Shown: positions 35,666-45,006, counted from the stretch's first letter. The stretch: DNA of 64,000 nucleotides from Leptobacterium_A meishanense (GCF_037645805.1 NZ_JBBEXE010000005.1:62001-126000); one strand, 5' to 3'. Notes: a model not told the origin generated them from the sequence alone. A program made the numbers and translations.

Positions 35666-37006
35666 ATGAAAAAGAATGTGTATGCAGCGCTACTCTCTTT
35701 CCTTATTTACAGCTGTTCCTCTTCAGATGATGATAAAAATACAATAATTGATCCTAGTTTCTTAGGAGAAATCGAGTGGATAAAAACATTTGGAGGCACT
35801 AATGAAGATACCGCACAAGGTATTATAAAAACCTCTGATGGAGGATATGCTATTATTGGTTATACTAACAGTATTGATGGTGATATTGTAGATAAAACAT
35901 TACAGGAAAATGATTTCTGGGTTTTAAAACTTGATAATGATGGCAATATACAATGGAATAAAACTTATGGAGGAAGTGGAGATGATATAGGGCAAGACAT
36001 TATACAAACTATTGATGGCGGATATGCCGTTACCGGATATAGTATGAGTGCTGATGGGGATGCCTCTAACAATGAAGGTTTTCATGACAATTGGGTGATC
36101 AAATTAAATGCTTCAGGCGATATTGAATGGGAGAAAAGCTTTGGTTTTGCAGGTCATGACCATGCCTATGGAATTCTACAAACTGCTGATGGTGGTTATT
36201 TTGTTTCCGGATTTATAGATGTAACCGGATCTAATGGAGCCGGAAATTCAGGAAAATCATCCCTTACAGCTCATGGAGTAGGTGAATTTTGGGCAAACAA
36301 ACTTGATGTCAATGGTAACTTAGAATGGCGTCGTTTTTTTGGAGGAACAAATAATGACAGGGCTTTTGGAGTAGTTCAAGCCAACGATGGTAGCTTTGTA
36401 ATGGTAGGTGCTTCTGAAAGTCAAGATTTTGATATTTCCAATAGTAATGGCAGTTATGATTTTTGGATTATAAAAGTAAGCAGTAGAGGTGATCTGGTCT
36501 GGGAACAGACTTTTGGTGGATCAGGAATAGATATTGCACAAAGTATTACTAAAACTACAGATAACAATTATCTCGTAGTTGGCAAAGCAAATAGCACAAA
36601 CGGAGATATTACTAACAATAAAGGGGATTCTGACGTATGGGTTGTAAAAGTTAGTGATTCAGGCAAACTCCTTTGGGAAAGAAACTATGGAGGTGCTGAC
36701 TTTGAAGATGCCGAAAGCATTATCAATACATCAGATGGCAATTATATCATAACTGGTAACTCGAGGAGTAATAACTCTGATCTCTCTGAAAACTTTGGAG
36801 AGAATGATATTTGGGCTATAAAAACTGATGATGATGGCACTATTCTTTGGGAAAAATCATTTGGTGGTTCTGGAATAGATCTTGGTTTTGATGCTGTTGA
36901 AACTGATGAAGGCTCCATAATAATTGTAGGTGAAACGGCAAGTAATAATAATCATATAAATGAAAATAAAGGGTTGAAAGACTTGGTGATTATTAAAATT
37001 AAGTAA
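35666..37006 (+). CDS. Repeat lipoprotein, seven W-x3-(F/Y)-GG units (predicted propeller)
   Basis: 446 aa from ATG 35666 (MKKNVYAALLSFLIYSCSSSDDDK; lipid Cys at residue 17). Seven units of ~55 aa follow, each opening like WIKTFGGTNEDTAQGIIKTS or WNKTYGGSGDDIGQDIIQT, then DGGYAIIGYT and D-x-W-x-(V/I)-K-(L/V). The number and period fit a seven-bladed beta-propeller. The family is common as T9SS cargo in flavobacteria but its role is unknown. It is coupled to the choice-of-anchor B gene; the two probably reach the outer surface together. Confidence 0.8.
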   Translation: MKKNVYAALLSFLIYSCSSSDDDKNTIIDPSFLGEIEWIKTFGGTNEDTAQGIIKTSDGGYAIIGYTNSIDGDIVDKTLQENDFWVLKLDNDGNIQWNKTYGGSGDDIGQDIIQTIDGGYAVTGYSMSADGDASNNEGFHDNWVIKLNASGDIEWEKSFGFAGHDHAYGILQTADGGYFVSGFIDVTGSNGAGNSGKSSLTAHGVGEFWANKLDVNGNLEWRRFFGGTNNDRAFGVVQANDGSFVMVGASESQDFDISNSNGSYDFWIIKVSSRGDLVWEQTFGGSGIDIAQSITKTTDNNYLVVGKANSTNGDITNNKGDSDVWVVKVSDSGKLLWERNYGGADFEDAESIINTSDGNYIITGNSRSNNSDLSENFGENDIWAIKTDDDGTILWEKSFGGSGIDLGFDAVETDEGSIIIVGETASNNNHINENKGLKDLVIIKIK

Positions 37007-37164
37007 CAATAAAAACATTTCTGCAAAATTTTGCCATGTGAATTCTTCACAGGGTTTGAAGATCATTTAAAATTTTAATTCTTTCTCTTCAGCATATAAA
37101 TAAAACTTATTATTCAATTTGTTATATTAATATCAGAAATAGTAATTTATCCCTTGATTTATGC

Positions 37165-37172
37165 TATTTTTG
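37165..37172 (+). promoter_or_regulatory. Minus-7 promoter box of the suf operon
   Basis: TATTTTTG matches TAnnTTTG exactly, 28 bp before the first ATG. The predicted transcription start falls in or just before the palindrome-like site 37180-37196. The rest of 37007-37164 shows nothing supportable. Confidence 0.5.
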
Positions 37173-37180
37173 TGCATTAT

Positions 37181-37195
37181 TTAGAATCAATCTAT
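37181..37195 (+). promoter_or_regulatory. Imperfect 7-1-7 operator-like site before suf
   Basis: TTAGAAT-C-AATCTAT: the left arm is identical to the perfect palindrome upstream of the AraC gene (55867-55881); the right arm matches at 5 of 7 positions. It lies just downstream of the suf promoter box, where a repressor would block transcription. Confidence 0.4.
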
Positions 37196-37200
37196 TTAAA

Positions 37201-37530
37201 ATGATCCGAGTTTCAGAATCAGCAAAACAGAAGGTATCCCAACTCATGGCCGAAGAAGGTTTTGATGTTGCAACCGATTACGTTCGTGTAGGTGTCAAAA
37301 GTGGGGGATGCTCAGGATTGTCCTATGAGCTAAAATTTGACAGAACAAAAGATGAAGAAGATAAGATGTTTGAAGACAATTCTATAAAAATAATAGTTGA
37401 CAAAAAGAGTTTTTTATATCTAATAGGAACCACTTTAGAATACTCAGGAGGGCTTAATGGGAAAGGATTTGTATTTAATAATCCAAATGCACAACGTACC
37501 TGTGGCTGCGGGGAGAGTTTTTCACTTTAA
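37201..37530 (+). CDS. sufA: A-type Fe-S carrier (HesB/IscA/SufA family)
   Basis: 109 aa, standard length. The three cluster-ligand cysteines of the family are present: Cys37 (KSGGCSGLSYEL), Cys101 and Cys103 (TCGCGESF). It receives assembled clusters from the SufBCD scaffold and passes them to target enzymes. It is the first gene of the suf operon (37201-44058), with sufB 12 bp downstream. Confidence 0.93.
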   Translation: MIRVSESAKQKVSQLMAEEGFDVATDYVRVGVKSGGCSGLSYELKFDRTKDEEDKMFEDNSIKIIVDKKSFLYLIGTTLEYSGGLNGKGFVFNNPNAQRTCGCGESFSL

Positions 37531-37542
37531 GATTAAAAACAC

Positions 37543-38988
37543 ATGGCATACACAGAAGAAGAATTAAAGAAAGAACTTGAAACCAAAGAGTATGAATATG
37601 GATTTTATACAGATATAGAATCCGATACATTTCCAAATGGTTTAAACGAAGAAATTGTTCGTGCTATTTCCAAAAAGAAAAATGAGCCAGAATGGATGAC
37701 CAAATGGCGTTTAGAAGCTTTTAGAGTTTGGTCAGAAATGACAGAGCCTGAATGGGCCAATGTAAAATATAAAAAACCTGATTTTCAAAACATATCCTAT
37801 TATTCTGCCCCAAAAAAGAAAGACAAATATGAAAGCCTAGATGAGGTTGACCCCGAATTATTGGAAACATTCAATAAGTTGGGGATTTCTATTGATGAGC
37901 AAAAAAAACTAGCTGGAGTGGCTGTTGATATTGTGATGGATTCGGTTTCCGTAGCCACCACATTTAAAAAAACATTGGCAGAAAAAGGGATTATTTTCTG
38001 CTCTATTTCCGAAGCTATTCAAGAACATCCTGAACTGGTAAAAAAGTATTTGGGAACTGTAGTGCCTCAAAAAGATAATTTTTATGCAGCATTAAATTCA
38101 GCTGTATTCTCAGACGGGTCTTTTTGCTATATTCCAAAAGGGGTTCGATGTCCCATGGAACTTTCTACTTATTTCAGGATCAACCAAGCAGGAACAGGTC
38201 AGTTTGAACGAACTCTAGTTATTGCTGATGAAGGTAGTTATGTAAGTTATTTAGAAGGATGTACAGCACCTCAGCGTGATGAAAATCAATTGCACGCAGC
38301 AGTTGTTGAACTTATTGCATTGGATAATGCAGAAATAAAATATTCAACTGTACAGAATTGGTATCCCGGAGGAAAAGACGGGAAAGGAGGCGTGTATAAT
38401 TTTGTTACCAAACGAGGGTTGTGCGAAACCAATGCTAAAATTTCCTGGACCCAAGTAGAAACAGGAAGTGCTATTACCTGGAAATATCCTTCCTGTATAT
38501 TGAAAGGAGATAATTCGGTAGGGGAATTTTATTCTATTGCTGTTACCAACAACTATCAACAGGCAGACACCGGCACCAAAATGATCCATTTAGGTAAAAA
38601 CACTCGGAGTACTATTATCTCCAAAGGGATTTCTGCTGGAAAATCACAGAACAGTTATAGAGGATTGGTACAAGTAAATTCTAGGGCTGATAATGCCCGA
38701 AATTTTTCTCAGTGTGATTCTTTGTTAATGGGAAACAATTGTGGAGCACATACCTTCCCGTACATTGAGGCTAAAAATAAAACTGCTCAAATAGAACACG
38801 AAGCAACTACCAGTAAAATTGGCGAAGACCAAATATTCTATTGCAACCAACGAGGAATTGATACTGAGAAAGCCATTGCCTTAATTGTTAATGGGTTTAG
38901 CAAAGAAGTGTTAAATAAACTTCCCATGGAATTTGCTGTAGAAGCACAAAAATTATTAGAAATATCCTTAGAAGGATCTGTTGGGTAG
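37543..38988 (+). CDS. sufB: Fe-S cluster assembly scaffold SufB
   Basis: 481 aa, full length. Typical SufB segments are KPDFQNISYYSAPKK, SVATTFKKTLAEKGIIFCSI, VFSDGSFCYIPKGVRCPMELSTYFRIN and the beta-helix core with SYVSYLEGCTAPQRDENQLHAAVVELIA, ending in EHEATTSKIGEDQIFYCNQRGI. It builds the nascent cluster together with SufC and SufD. It is followed by an unusual inserted gene before sufC. Confidence 0.97.
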   Translation: MAYTEEELKKELETKEYEYGFYTDIESDTFPNGLNEEIVRAISKKKNEPEWMTKWRLEAFRVWSEMTEPEWANVKYKKPDFQNISYYSAPKKKDKYESLDEVDPELLETFNKLGISIDEQKKLAGVAVDIVMDSVSVATTFKKTLAEKGIIFCSISEAIQEHPELVKKYLGTVVPQKDNFYAALNSAVFSDGSFCYIPKGVRCPMELSTYFRINQAGTGQFERTLVIADEGSYVSYLEGCTAPQRDENQLHAAVVELIALDNAEIKYSTVQNWYPGGKDGKGGVYNFVTKRGLCETNAKISWTQVETGSAITWKYPSCILKGDNSVGEFYSIAVTNNYQQADTGTKMIHLGKNTRSTIISKGISAGKSQNSYRGLVQVNSRADNARNFSQCDSLLMGNNCGAHTFPYIEAKNKTAQIEHEATTSKIGEDQIFYCNQRGIDTEKAIALIVNGFSKEVLNKLPMEFAVEAQKLLEISLEGSVG

Positions 38989-38995
38989 TGATTTA

Positions 38996-39014
38996 AAATT
39001 TGAAGTTTAAAATT
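38996..39014 (+). repeat. Left inverted repeat flanking the inserted four-helix-bundle gene
   Basis: AAATTTGAAGTTTAAAATT; its partner at 39444-39462 reads AAATTTGAGATTTAAAATT on the other strand (17 of 19 matching). It ends directly before the ATG. Confidence 0.7.
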
Positions 39015-39407
39015 ATGGCTACAATTACATCTTTTGAAGATTTAGAAGTTTGGAAAAAGGCACGAGTGTTTGCAAAAGAAATTTTTGTGGTAGCTAACAC
39101 ATCCCGTTTTAAAAATGATTTTGATTTGATAAATCAACTTCAAAGAGCGTCAGGATCTGTAATGGATAATATAGCTGAAGGCTTTGAAAGGGGAGGAAAT
39201 AAAGAATTTATCCATTTTTTAAGCATATCAAAAGGTTCATGTGCAGAGGTTAGGTCACAACTTTACAGAGCTTATGATAGGGCATATTTAACGAAAGAAT
39301 TACTAGATGAATTAAAAGAAAAGAATATGGAGCTGAGCAAATCATTATCCGGATTCATAAAATATTTACAGAAATCAGAATATAAAGGGAATAAATTTGT
39401 AAAATAG
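39015..39407 (+). CDS. Four-helix-bundle protein (S23/IVS family) inserted in the suf operon
   Basis: 130 aa from ATG 39015 (MATITSFEDLEVWKKARVFA), preferred over 39000 because the family begins with a short tail before FEDLEVWKKA. The body matches the S23/TIGR02436 family: SRFKNDFDLINQLQRASGSVMDNIAEGFERGG and a long C-terminal helix pair. Homologues were first seen in 23S rRNA intervening sequences, and a relative (bAvd) serves diversity-generating retroelements; no role in Fe-S assembly is known. Inverted repeats 38996-39014 and 39444-39462 flank it, which suggests insertion as a mobile unit between sufB and sufC without breaking the reading direction. Confidence 0.85.
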   Translation: MATITSFEDLEVWKKARVFAKEIFVVANTSRFKNDFDLINQLQRASGSVMDNIAEGFERGGNKEFIHFLSISKGSCAEVRSQLYRAYDRAYLTKELLDELKEKNMELSKSLSGFIKYLQKSEYKGNKFVK

Positions 39408-39436
39408 GGAATCCTCACATTGAAAAAGCAATTTTG

Positions 39437-39463
39437 AATCTCAAATTTTAAATCTCAAATTTA
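39437..39463. repeat. Right inverted repeat flanking the S23-type gene
   Basis: Contains AATTTTAAATCTCAAATTT (39444-39462), the inverted partner of 38996-39014, and a short tandem duplication of AATCTCAAATTT at 39437 and 39451. It ends 4 bp before the sufC start. Confidence 0.7.
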
Positions 39464-39466
39464 ATA

Positions 39467-40222
39467 ATGCTAAAAATAAAAAACTTACACGCAACTATAG
39501 AAGATAAAGAGATATTGAAAGGCGTAAACCTTGAAGTTAAAGCAGGAGAAGTACATGCCATTATGGGACCTAACGGATCAGGGAAAAGTACTTTATCATC
39601 TGTCATAGCCGGAAAAGAAGAATATGAAGTCTCCGAGGGGAAAATCTTTTTAGAAGGAGAAGATATAAGTGAATTAAGTGCTGAAGAACGGGCACATAAA
39701 GGGATTTTCTTGTCTTTTCAATATCCTGTGGAAATTCCTGGGGTAACCGTTACAAACTTTATAAAAACTGCTATTAATGAAACCCGAAAAGGACGGGGAC
39801 AGGAAGAAATGCCGGCCAATGAAATGCTCAAAAAGATTCGGGAAAAAGCCGAATTGCTTGAAATAGACAGAAAGTTTTTGTCCAGATCACTTAATGAAGG
39901 GTTTTCCGGAGGGGAGAAAAAACGTAACGAAATATTTCAATTGGCCATGCTGGAACCAAAATTGGCCATTTTAGACGAGACAGATTCGGGATTGGATATC
40001 GATGCACTTCGTGTTGTAGCAAATGGGGTTAATAAATTAAGAAGCAAGGACAATGCCGTGATTGTAATTACGCACTATCAAAGACTGCTTGAGTATATTG
40101 TACCAGACTATGTACATGTACTCCATAATGGTAAAATTGTAAAGTCCGGAACAAAAGAACTTGCCTTAGAACTAGAAGAAAAGGGATATGATTGGATTAA
40201 ACAGGAAGTTCAAACTGCTTAA
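39467..40222 (+). CDS. sufC: Fe-S assembly ATPase SufC
   Basis: 251 aa. Walker A GPNGSGKST near 34-42, signature FSGGEKKR near 145, Walker B LAILDETDSGLD near 165, and the family-typical absence of membrane segments. It provides the ATPase of the SufBCD scaffold. Gene order sufB-(insert)-sufC-sufD-sufS-sufE follows the standard arrangement apart from the insert. Confidence 0.97.
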   Translation: MLKIKNLHATIEDKEILKGVNLEVKAGEVHAIMGPNGSGKSTLSSVIAGKEEYEVSEGKIFLEGEDISELSAEERAHKGIFLSFQYPVEIPGVTVTNFIKTAINETRKGRGQEEMPANEMLKKIREKAELLEIDRKFLSRSLNEGFSGGEKKRNEIFQLAMLEPKLAILDETDSGLDIDALRVVANGVNKLRSKDNAVIVITHYQRLLEYIVPDYVHVLHNGKIVKSGTKELALELEEKGYDWIKQEVQTA

Positions 40223-40235
40223 AGTTTAATTATAA

Positions 40236-41552
40236 ATGGATCTAAAAGAAAAACTAATATCATCATTCATTGCTTTTGAAGAAACCATAGATATTGATTC
40301 AGAGATTCATGATATTCGCTCTGAAGCTATCAAAACATTCGAACAAAAGGGATTTCCTTCTAAAAAAGAAGAAGCATGGAAATATACTTCTTTAAACTCC
40401 TTGCTAAAAAATGATTACAGTGTCTTCCCGAAAAAGGAAACTGCCCTCGATTTTAAAGAGGTAAAAAAATATTTTATCCATGATATTGATTCCTATAAAA
40501 TTGTGTTTATTGACGGGGTTTATAGTTCTTATCTCTCAGACACAACCCATGAAGGAATAGATGTATGTATTATGAGTTCGGCATTAAACAAACCAAAATA
40601 CAAACTCATCATAGATAACTATTTTAACAAAGCAGCCAATAAAGATGAAAGCCTAACATCACTCAATACTGCTTTTAGCAGAGAAGGTGCCTATATAAAC
40701 ATCCCGAAAAACAAAATGGTGAACAAGCCCATACAGATTGTCCATTTTGCTACCGGAAATGAAGCCGCACTAATGCTACAACCACGCAACCTTATTGTTG
40801 TGGGAGAAAATGCATATGTACAAATTATAGAAAGACATCAAAGCTTAAATGACAATCCGGCACTTACCAACTCAGTAACAGAGCTATTTACCAACAAAAA
40901 AGCTATTGTAGATTATTACAAAATACAAAATGACACCCTGAACGCATCACTAATAGACAACACCTATATTTCTCAACAAAGAGATAGCCATACAAGTGTC
41001 CATACATTCTCTTTTGGAGGGGGTCTTACTCGTAATAATCTTAACTTTTATCATAAAGATGAACGGGTAGCATCCACGCTTAAAGGAATAACAATCATAG
41101 GAGATAAACAACATACAGACCATCATACATTGGTTCACCATGCACATCCTAACTGTGAGAGCCATCAGGATTATAAAGGAATTTATGCAGACAGAAGTAC
41201 AGGCGTTTTCAATGGAAAAATTATCGTAGAAAAAGAAGCACAAAAAACCAATGCTTTCCAACAAAACAATAACATTTTAATAGATGATAAAGCATCCATT
41301 AATACCAAGCCCCAATTAGAAATTTTTGCAGATGATGTAAAATGCTCACACGGATGTACCATAGGACAATTGGACGACGATGCATTGTTTTATATGCGTT
41401 CCCGTGGAATCCCTGAAAAAGAAGCCCGAGCATTGCTTATGTATGCCTTTGCCAACAATGTCCTGCAAAGTGTAAAAATCCCTGAGGTAAAAAGCCGTAT
41501 CAACAAGCTCATCGCTATGAAACTGAATGTGAATATCGGATTCAATTTATAA
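40236..41552 (+). CDS. sufD: Fe-S assembly protein SufD
   Basis: 438 aa. The N-terminal FPSKKEEAWKYTSLNSLL, then the beta-helix with HHTLVHHAHPNCESHQDYKGIYADRSTGVFNGKI and DDVKCSHGCTIGQLDDDALFYMRSRGI, is diagnostic of SufD. It forms the scaffold with SufB and SufC and helps iron entry. Four bases separate its stop from the sufS start. Confidence 0.96.
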   Translation: MDLKEKLISSFIAFEETIDIDSEIHDIRSEAIKTFEQKGFPSKKEEAWKYTSLNSLLKNDYSVFPKKETALDFKEVKKYFIHDIDSYKIVFIDGVYSSYLSDTTHEGIDVCIMSSALNKPKYKLIIDNYFNKAANKDESLTSLNTAFSREGAYINIPKNKMVNKPIQIVHFATGNEAALMLQPRNLIVVGENAYVQIIERHQSLNDNPALTNSVTELFTNKKAIVDYYKIQNDTLNASLIDNTYISQQRDSHTSVHTFSFGGGLTRNNLNFYHKDERVASTLKGITIIGDKQHTDHHTLVHHAHPNCESHQDYKGIYADRSTGVFNGKIIVEKEAQKTNAFQQNNNILIDDKASINTKPQLEIFADDVKCSHGCTIGQLDDDALFYMRSRGIPEKEARALLMYAFANNVLQSVKIPEVKSRINKLIAMKLNVNIGFNL

Positions 41553-41555
41553 AGC

Positions 41556-42794
41556 ATGCCAGCAGCAGCAAAAGATAAAACATTTAATGTCCAGAAAACA
41601 AGGAAAGACTTCCCTATCCTCAACAGAGAGGTAAACGGATACCCGTTGGTTTATTTGGATAATGCTGCTACCTCCCAGACCCCTCAAATAGTTATTGATA
41701 CCATTGTAGATTATTATAGCAATTACAACGCAAACATCCATAGAGGTGTACATACCCTCTCTCAGGAAGCTACCGATGCCTATGAAAATGCACGGGGGAA
41801 AATCCAACAGCATTTCAATGCAGCAAAACCACACGAAATCATTTTTACCTCCGGTACCACCCATGGAATCAATCTCGTAGCCACCGGATTTACCTCCTTT
41901 ATAAATAAAGGTGATGAAATCATTGTTTCTGCATTAGAACACCATTCCAACATTGTTCCTTGGCAAATGTTATGCGAACGCACTGGAGCTATTTTGAAAG
42001 TCATTCCTATGAATGAAGTGGGCGAGTTGGTGATGGATGAATATGACAAACTCCTCTCCGAAAAAACCAAACTGGTTTTTTGTAACCATGTCTCCAATGC
42101 ATTAGGTACAATAAACCCTATTGAAGAAATTATTAAAAAAGCACATGCTATTGGTGCTGCCGTGTTAATAGATGGCGCACAGGCATGCCCACATATAAAA
42201 CCCGATGTACAAGCATTGAATGTTGATTTTTATGTGGCTTCTGCACACAAAATGTGTGGACCAACAGGAGTAGGAATCCTTTATGGCAAAGAAGCATGGC
42301 TCCACAAGTTACCCCCATACCAAGGGGGAGGGGAAATGATTGCCGAAGTTACCTTTGAAAAAACTACCTATGCCGGATTGCCCCATAAATTTGAAGCAGG
42401 GACCCCAAATATTTGTGGGGGTATTGCTTTTGGTGTAGCCATTGATTATATGAACAGCATTGGGATTGACACCATTGCTGCTTACGAGCATGGGCTATTG
42501 GAATATGCTACTAAAAAATTACTTGAAATAGAAGGTTTAAAAATATATGGCACCGGCCATAACAAAACTTCTGTTATTTCTTTCAATATAGAAGGCATCC
42601 ATCCATACGATATAGGGACTATTGTAGATAAACTTGGAATTGCCGTTCGTACCGGGCACCATTGCGCACAACCTATCATGGATTATTATAAAATCCCCGG
42701 GACCGTAAGGGCCAGCTTTTCCTTTTACAATACCAAAGAAGAGATAGATGCACTGGCTGCTGCCGTTAAAAAAGCTAAAATGATGTTAAGTTAA
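41556..42794 (+). CDS. sufS: Cysteine desulfurase SufS
   Basis: 412 aa, class V aminotransferase fold. PLP-binding Lys232 in ASAHKMCGPTGVG, the catalytic cysteine Cys370 in RTGHHCAQPIMDYY, and group II features as in SufS rather than IscS. It supplies sulfur from L-cysteine to SufE and then SufBCD. The gene is 3 bp after sufD and 1 bp before sufE. Confidence 0.97.
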   Translation: MPAAAKDKTFNVQKTRKDFPILNREVNGYPLVYLDNAATSQTPQIVIDTIVDYYSNYNANIHRGVHTLSQEATDAYENARGKIQQHFNAAKPHEIIFTSGTTHGINLVATGFTSFINKGDEIIVSALEHHSNIVPWQMLCERTGAILKVIPMNEVGELVMDEYDKLLSEKTKLVFCNHVSNALGTINPIEEIIKKAHAIGAAVLIDGAQACPHIKPDVQALNVDFYVASAHKMCGPTGVGILYGKEAWLHKLPPYQGGGEMIAEVTFEKTTYAGLPHKFEAGTPNICGGIAFGVAIDYMNSIGIDTIAAYEHGLLEYATKKLLEIEGLKIYGTGHNKTSVISFNIEGIHPYDIGTIVDKLGIAVRTGHHCAQPIMDYYKIPGTVRASFSFYNTKEEIDALAAAVKKAKMMLS

Positions 42795-42795
42795 T

Positions 42796-43224
42796 ATGGC
42801 CACGATACAAGACATACAGAATGAAATAGTAGATGAATTTTCCATGTTCGATGATTGGATGCAACGCTATGAATACATGATAGAACTCGGAAAGTCACTG
42901 CCGTTAATTGAAGAAAAATATAAAACAGATGATAACCTCATCAAAGGCTGCCAAAGTAAAGTTTGGGTACATGCCGAATTAAAAGATGATAAACTGGTTT
43001 TTACGGCAGATAGTGATGCTATTATTACCAAAGGCATCATTGCCATCTTAATCCGGGCGTTTTCTAATCAAAAACCTCAAGATATCATAGAGGCTGATAC
43101 AACCTTCATTGATGAAATAGGATTAAAAGAGCACCTTTCACCTACCCGCGCTAACGGATTAGTAAGTATGATTAAACAATTAAAAATGTATGCTATAGCA
43201 TACCAGACACAGATAAAAACATGA
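42796..43224 (+). CDS. sufE: Sulfur acceptor protein SufE
   Basis: 142 aa. The sulfur-accepting cysteine is Cys52 in IKGCQSKVWV, the most conserved family segment. It boosts SufS activity and hands persulfide to SufB. Its stop overlaps the next start as ATGA, indicating coupled translation. Confidence 0.95.
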   Translation: MATIQDIQNEIVDEFSMFDDWMQRYEYMIELGKSLPLIEEKYKTDDNLIKGCQSKVWVHAELKDDKLVFTADSDAIITKGIIAILIRAFSNQKPQDIIEADTTFIDEIGLKEHLSPTRANGLVSMIKQLKMYAIAYQTQIKT

Positions 43225-43547
43225 GTGATATAACAATAAATACACAAGAACTGGGCGAAAAAATAGTACGGATTTTAAAAACTATCTACGACCCCGAAAT
43301 TCCTGTGGACATTTATGAACTGGGGCTTATTTATGACGTTTTTGTTAATGAAGATTATGATGTTAAAATATTGATGACGTTGACCACGCCCAATTGTCCT
43401 GTAGCCGAAACACTTCCTGTAGAAGTAGAGGAAAAAGTAAAAACCATTAACGAGGTAAAAAGTGCTGAGGTGGAAATAACCTTTGATCCCCCATGGAGCC
43501 AAGATTTAATGAGTGAAGAAGCAAAATTGGAATTAGGATTGTTATAA
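43221..43547 (+). CDS. sufT: SufT / MIP18-family (DUF59) Fe-S maturation factor
   Basis: 108 aa. DUF59 core TIYDPEIPVDIYELGLIYDV and the conserved cysteine Cys59 in TLTTPNCPVAETLP. Members help load Fe-S clusters on target proteins. It is coupled to sufE by a 4-bp overlap. Confidence 0.92.
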   Translation: MSDITINTQELGEKIVRILKTIYDPEIPVDIYELGLIYDVFVNEDYDVKILMTLTTPNCPVAETLPVEVEEKVKTINEVKSAEVEITFDPPWSQDLMSEEAKLELGLL

Positions 43548-43551
43548 CCAT

Positions 43552-44058
43552 ATGGCAGAAGAAATCAAAAACAGGGTAGCGCAAAGCAAACTGATTACTT
43601 TTGACCTTGAGGAGTACTATCCTGAAGGGAAACGAGTACTATTTGACATTAAAGACTGGTTATATGAAGGGCTTATACTCAAAGAAAAAGAATTCAGGCA
43701 ACATGCCAAAGAACATAACTGGGAGCAGTATAAAAATAGTTATATAGCCCTTACCTGTTCTACAGAGGCTATTGTCCCCGCCTGGGCTTACATGCTTTTA
43801 GCCACCTATTTAACCCCCTATGCTAAAAAAAACATTACAGGTGATCTAGCCCTTCTCGAAACAATTCTTTACAAAGAAATTATTGAAAAATTAGATGTCT
43901 CACCATACGAAAACCTTCCTATAATCATAAAAGGTTGCTCCAAAAAACCTGTCCCACAGAATGCCTATATTATGCTGATTGAAAAATTGCAACCTGTTGC
44001 AAAAAGCATCTTATATGGTGAAGCCTGCTCATCGGTGCCACTCATTAAGAAAAAATAA
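43552..44058 (+). CDS. DUF2480 family protein
   Basis: 168 aa. Recognised by LITFDLEEYYPEGKRVLFDIKDWLYEGLILKEKEFR and the ends ALTCSTEAIVPAWAYMLLATYL and IIIKGCSKKPVPQNAYI, a Bacteroidota family that habitually sits with suf genes. Two conserved Cys residues (in LTCST and KGCSK) could bind a metal or cluster. Function unproven; its place as last gene of the operon, 4 bp after sufT, argues for a role in Fe-S assembly or cysteine metabolism. Confidence 0.88.
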   Translation: MAEEIKNRVAQSKLITFDLEEYYPEGKRVLFDIKDWLYEGLILKEKEFRQHAKEHNWEQYKNSYIALTCSTEAIVPAWAYMLLATYLTPYAKKNITGDLALLETILYKEIIEKLDVSPYENLPIIIKGCSKKPVPQNAYIMLIEKLQPVAKSILYGEACSSVPLIKKK

Positions 44059-44112
44059 TAGTATTTTGTACCTTTCGATTAAAAACCAACCAATAACCAA
44101 CATTTTTAGAAA

Positions 44113-45006
44113 ATGAAAAACAACTTGACCTTATTGTCGGCCACTTTTTTTATTTTTTTGAATATCGGAAATGCACAAGAAACAAAACAAAAAGACAGTA
44201 TAAAAGAAGGCTGGTGTACCGAAGGAAAACTATCTTTTTTATTCAACCAAGCAGCCTTTTCCAATTGGGTAGCCGGTGGGGAAAACAGTTTTTCCGGGAC
44301 TATTTTAGGAAATTATGAATTCGATTATTCCAAAGGCAATTGGAGCTGGGACAACAAAATAACCGCTGCCTATGGACTTACGAAGACCGAAGGAAGTGAT
44401 TTTGTAAAAAAGACGGATGACCGTATTGAATACAACTCCGTTTTGGGCAAAAAAGCCTCCAAGAACTGGTACTATTCCGCATTTTTAAATTTTAAAACCC
44501 AATTTGCAAAAGGATATCGGTTTGAAAAAGACCCTATAACCGAAGAAGAAATCCGCATTGAAGAAACCAACTTCCTATCTCCGGCATACCTTCAGTTTGG
44601 TCCGGGTGTTTTATGGAAAAAAAGCAAAAACCTAAAAATAAATATTGCACCTGCTACTACCCGTTTAATTTTTGTGGATAAGAAATTCACTTTAGGGCTT
44701 CCCGATGGTGCCTATTTTGGTGTGGACGAAGGGAAAAGTACCCGTGTAGAATTTGGAACATCCCTTTCTGTTTATTACAAATTCACTCTTGTAGAAAATG
44801 TCACCTTTGAACATATCCTGAATCTCTATACCGATTATTTGGAAGAACCAAAAAATGTAGATATGGATTACCAGCTCAATGTGGTTATGAGCATTAATAA
44901 ATTCCTTTCTGCAAACATCGCTTTTCAGGCTATCTATGATGATAATGCTATTGCACGGCTTCAAGCCCGTGAATCTTTTGGATTGGGGGTTAATTATATT
45001 TTTTAA
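44113..45006 (+). CDS. DUF3078 family secreted or outer-membrane protein
   Basis: 297 aa with a signal peptide (LTLLSATFFIFLNIGNAQ). The mature part is a run of amphipathic beta strands: GKLSFLFNQAAFSNWVAGGENSFSGTILG, WSWDNKITAAYGLTKTEG, WYYSAFLNFKTQFAKGYRF, and a C-terminus ending in ESFGLGVNYIF, the aromatic end of outer-membrane barrels. The family is widespread in Bacteroidota with unknown function. It follows the suf operon by 54 bp, perhaps under its own control. Confidence 0.85.
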   Translation: MKNNLTLLSATFFIFLNIGNAQETKQKDSIKEGWCTEGKLSFLFNQAAFSNWVAGGENSFSGTILGNYEFDYSKGNWSWDNKITAAYGLTKTEGSDFVKKTDDRIEYNSVLGKKASKNWYYSAFLNFKTQFAKGYRFEKDPITEEEIRIEETNFLSPAYLQFGPGVLWKKSKNLKINIAPATTRLIFVDKKFTLGLPDGAYFGVDEGKSTRVEFGTSLSVYYKFTLVENVTFEHILNLYTDYLEEPKNVDMDYQLNVVMSINKFLSANIAFQAIYDDNAIARLQARESFGLGVNYIF

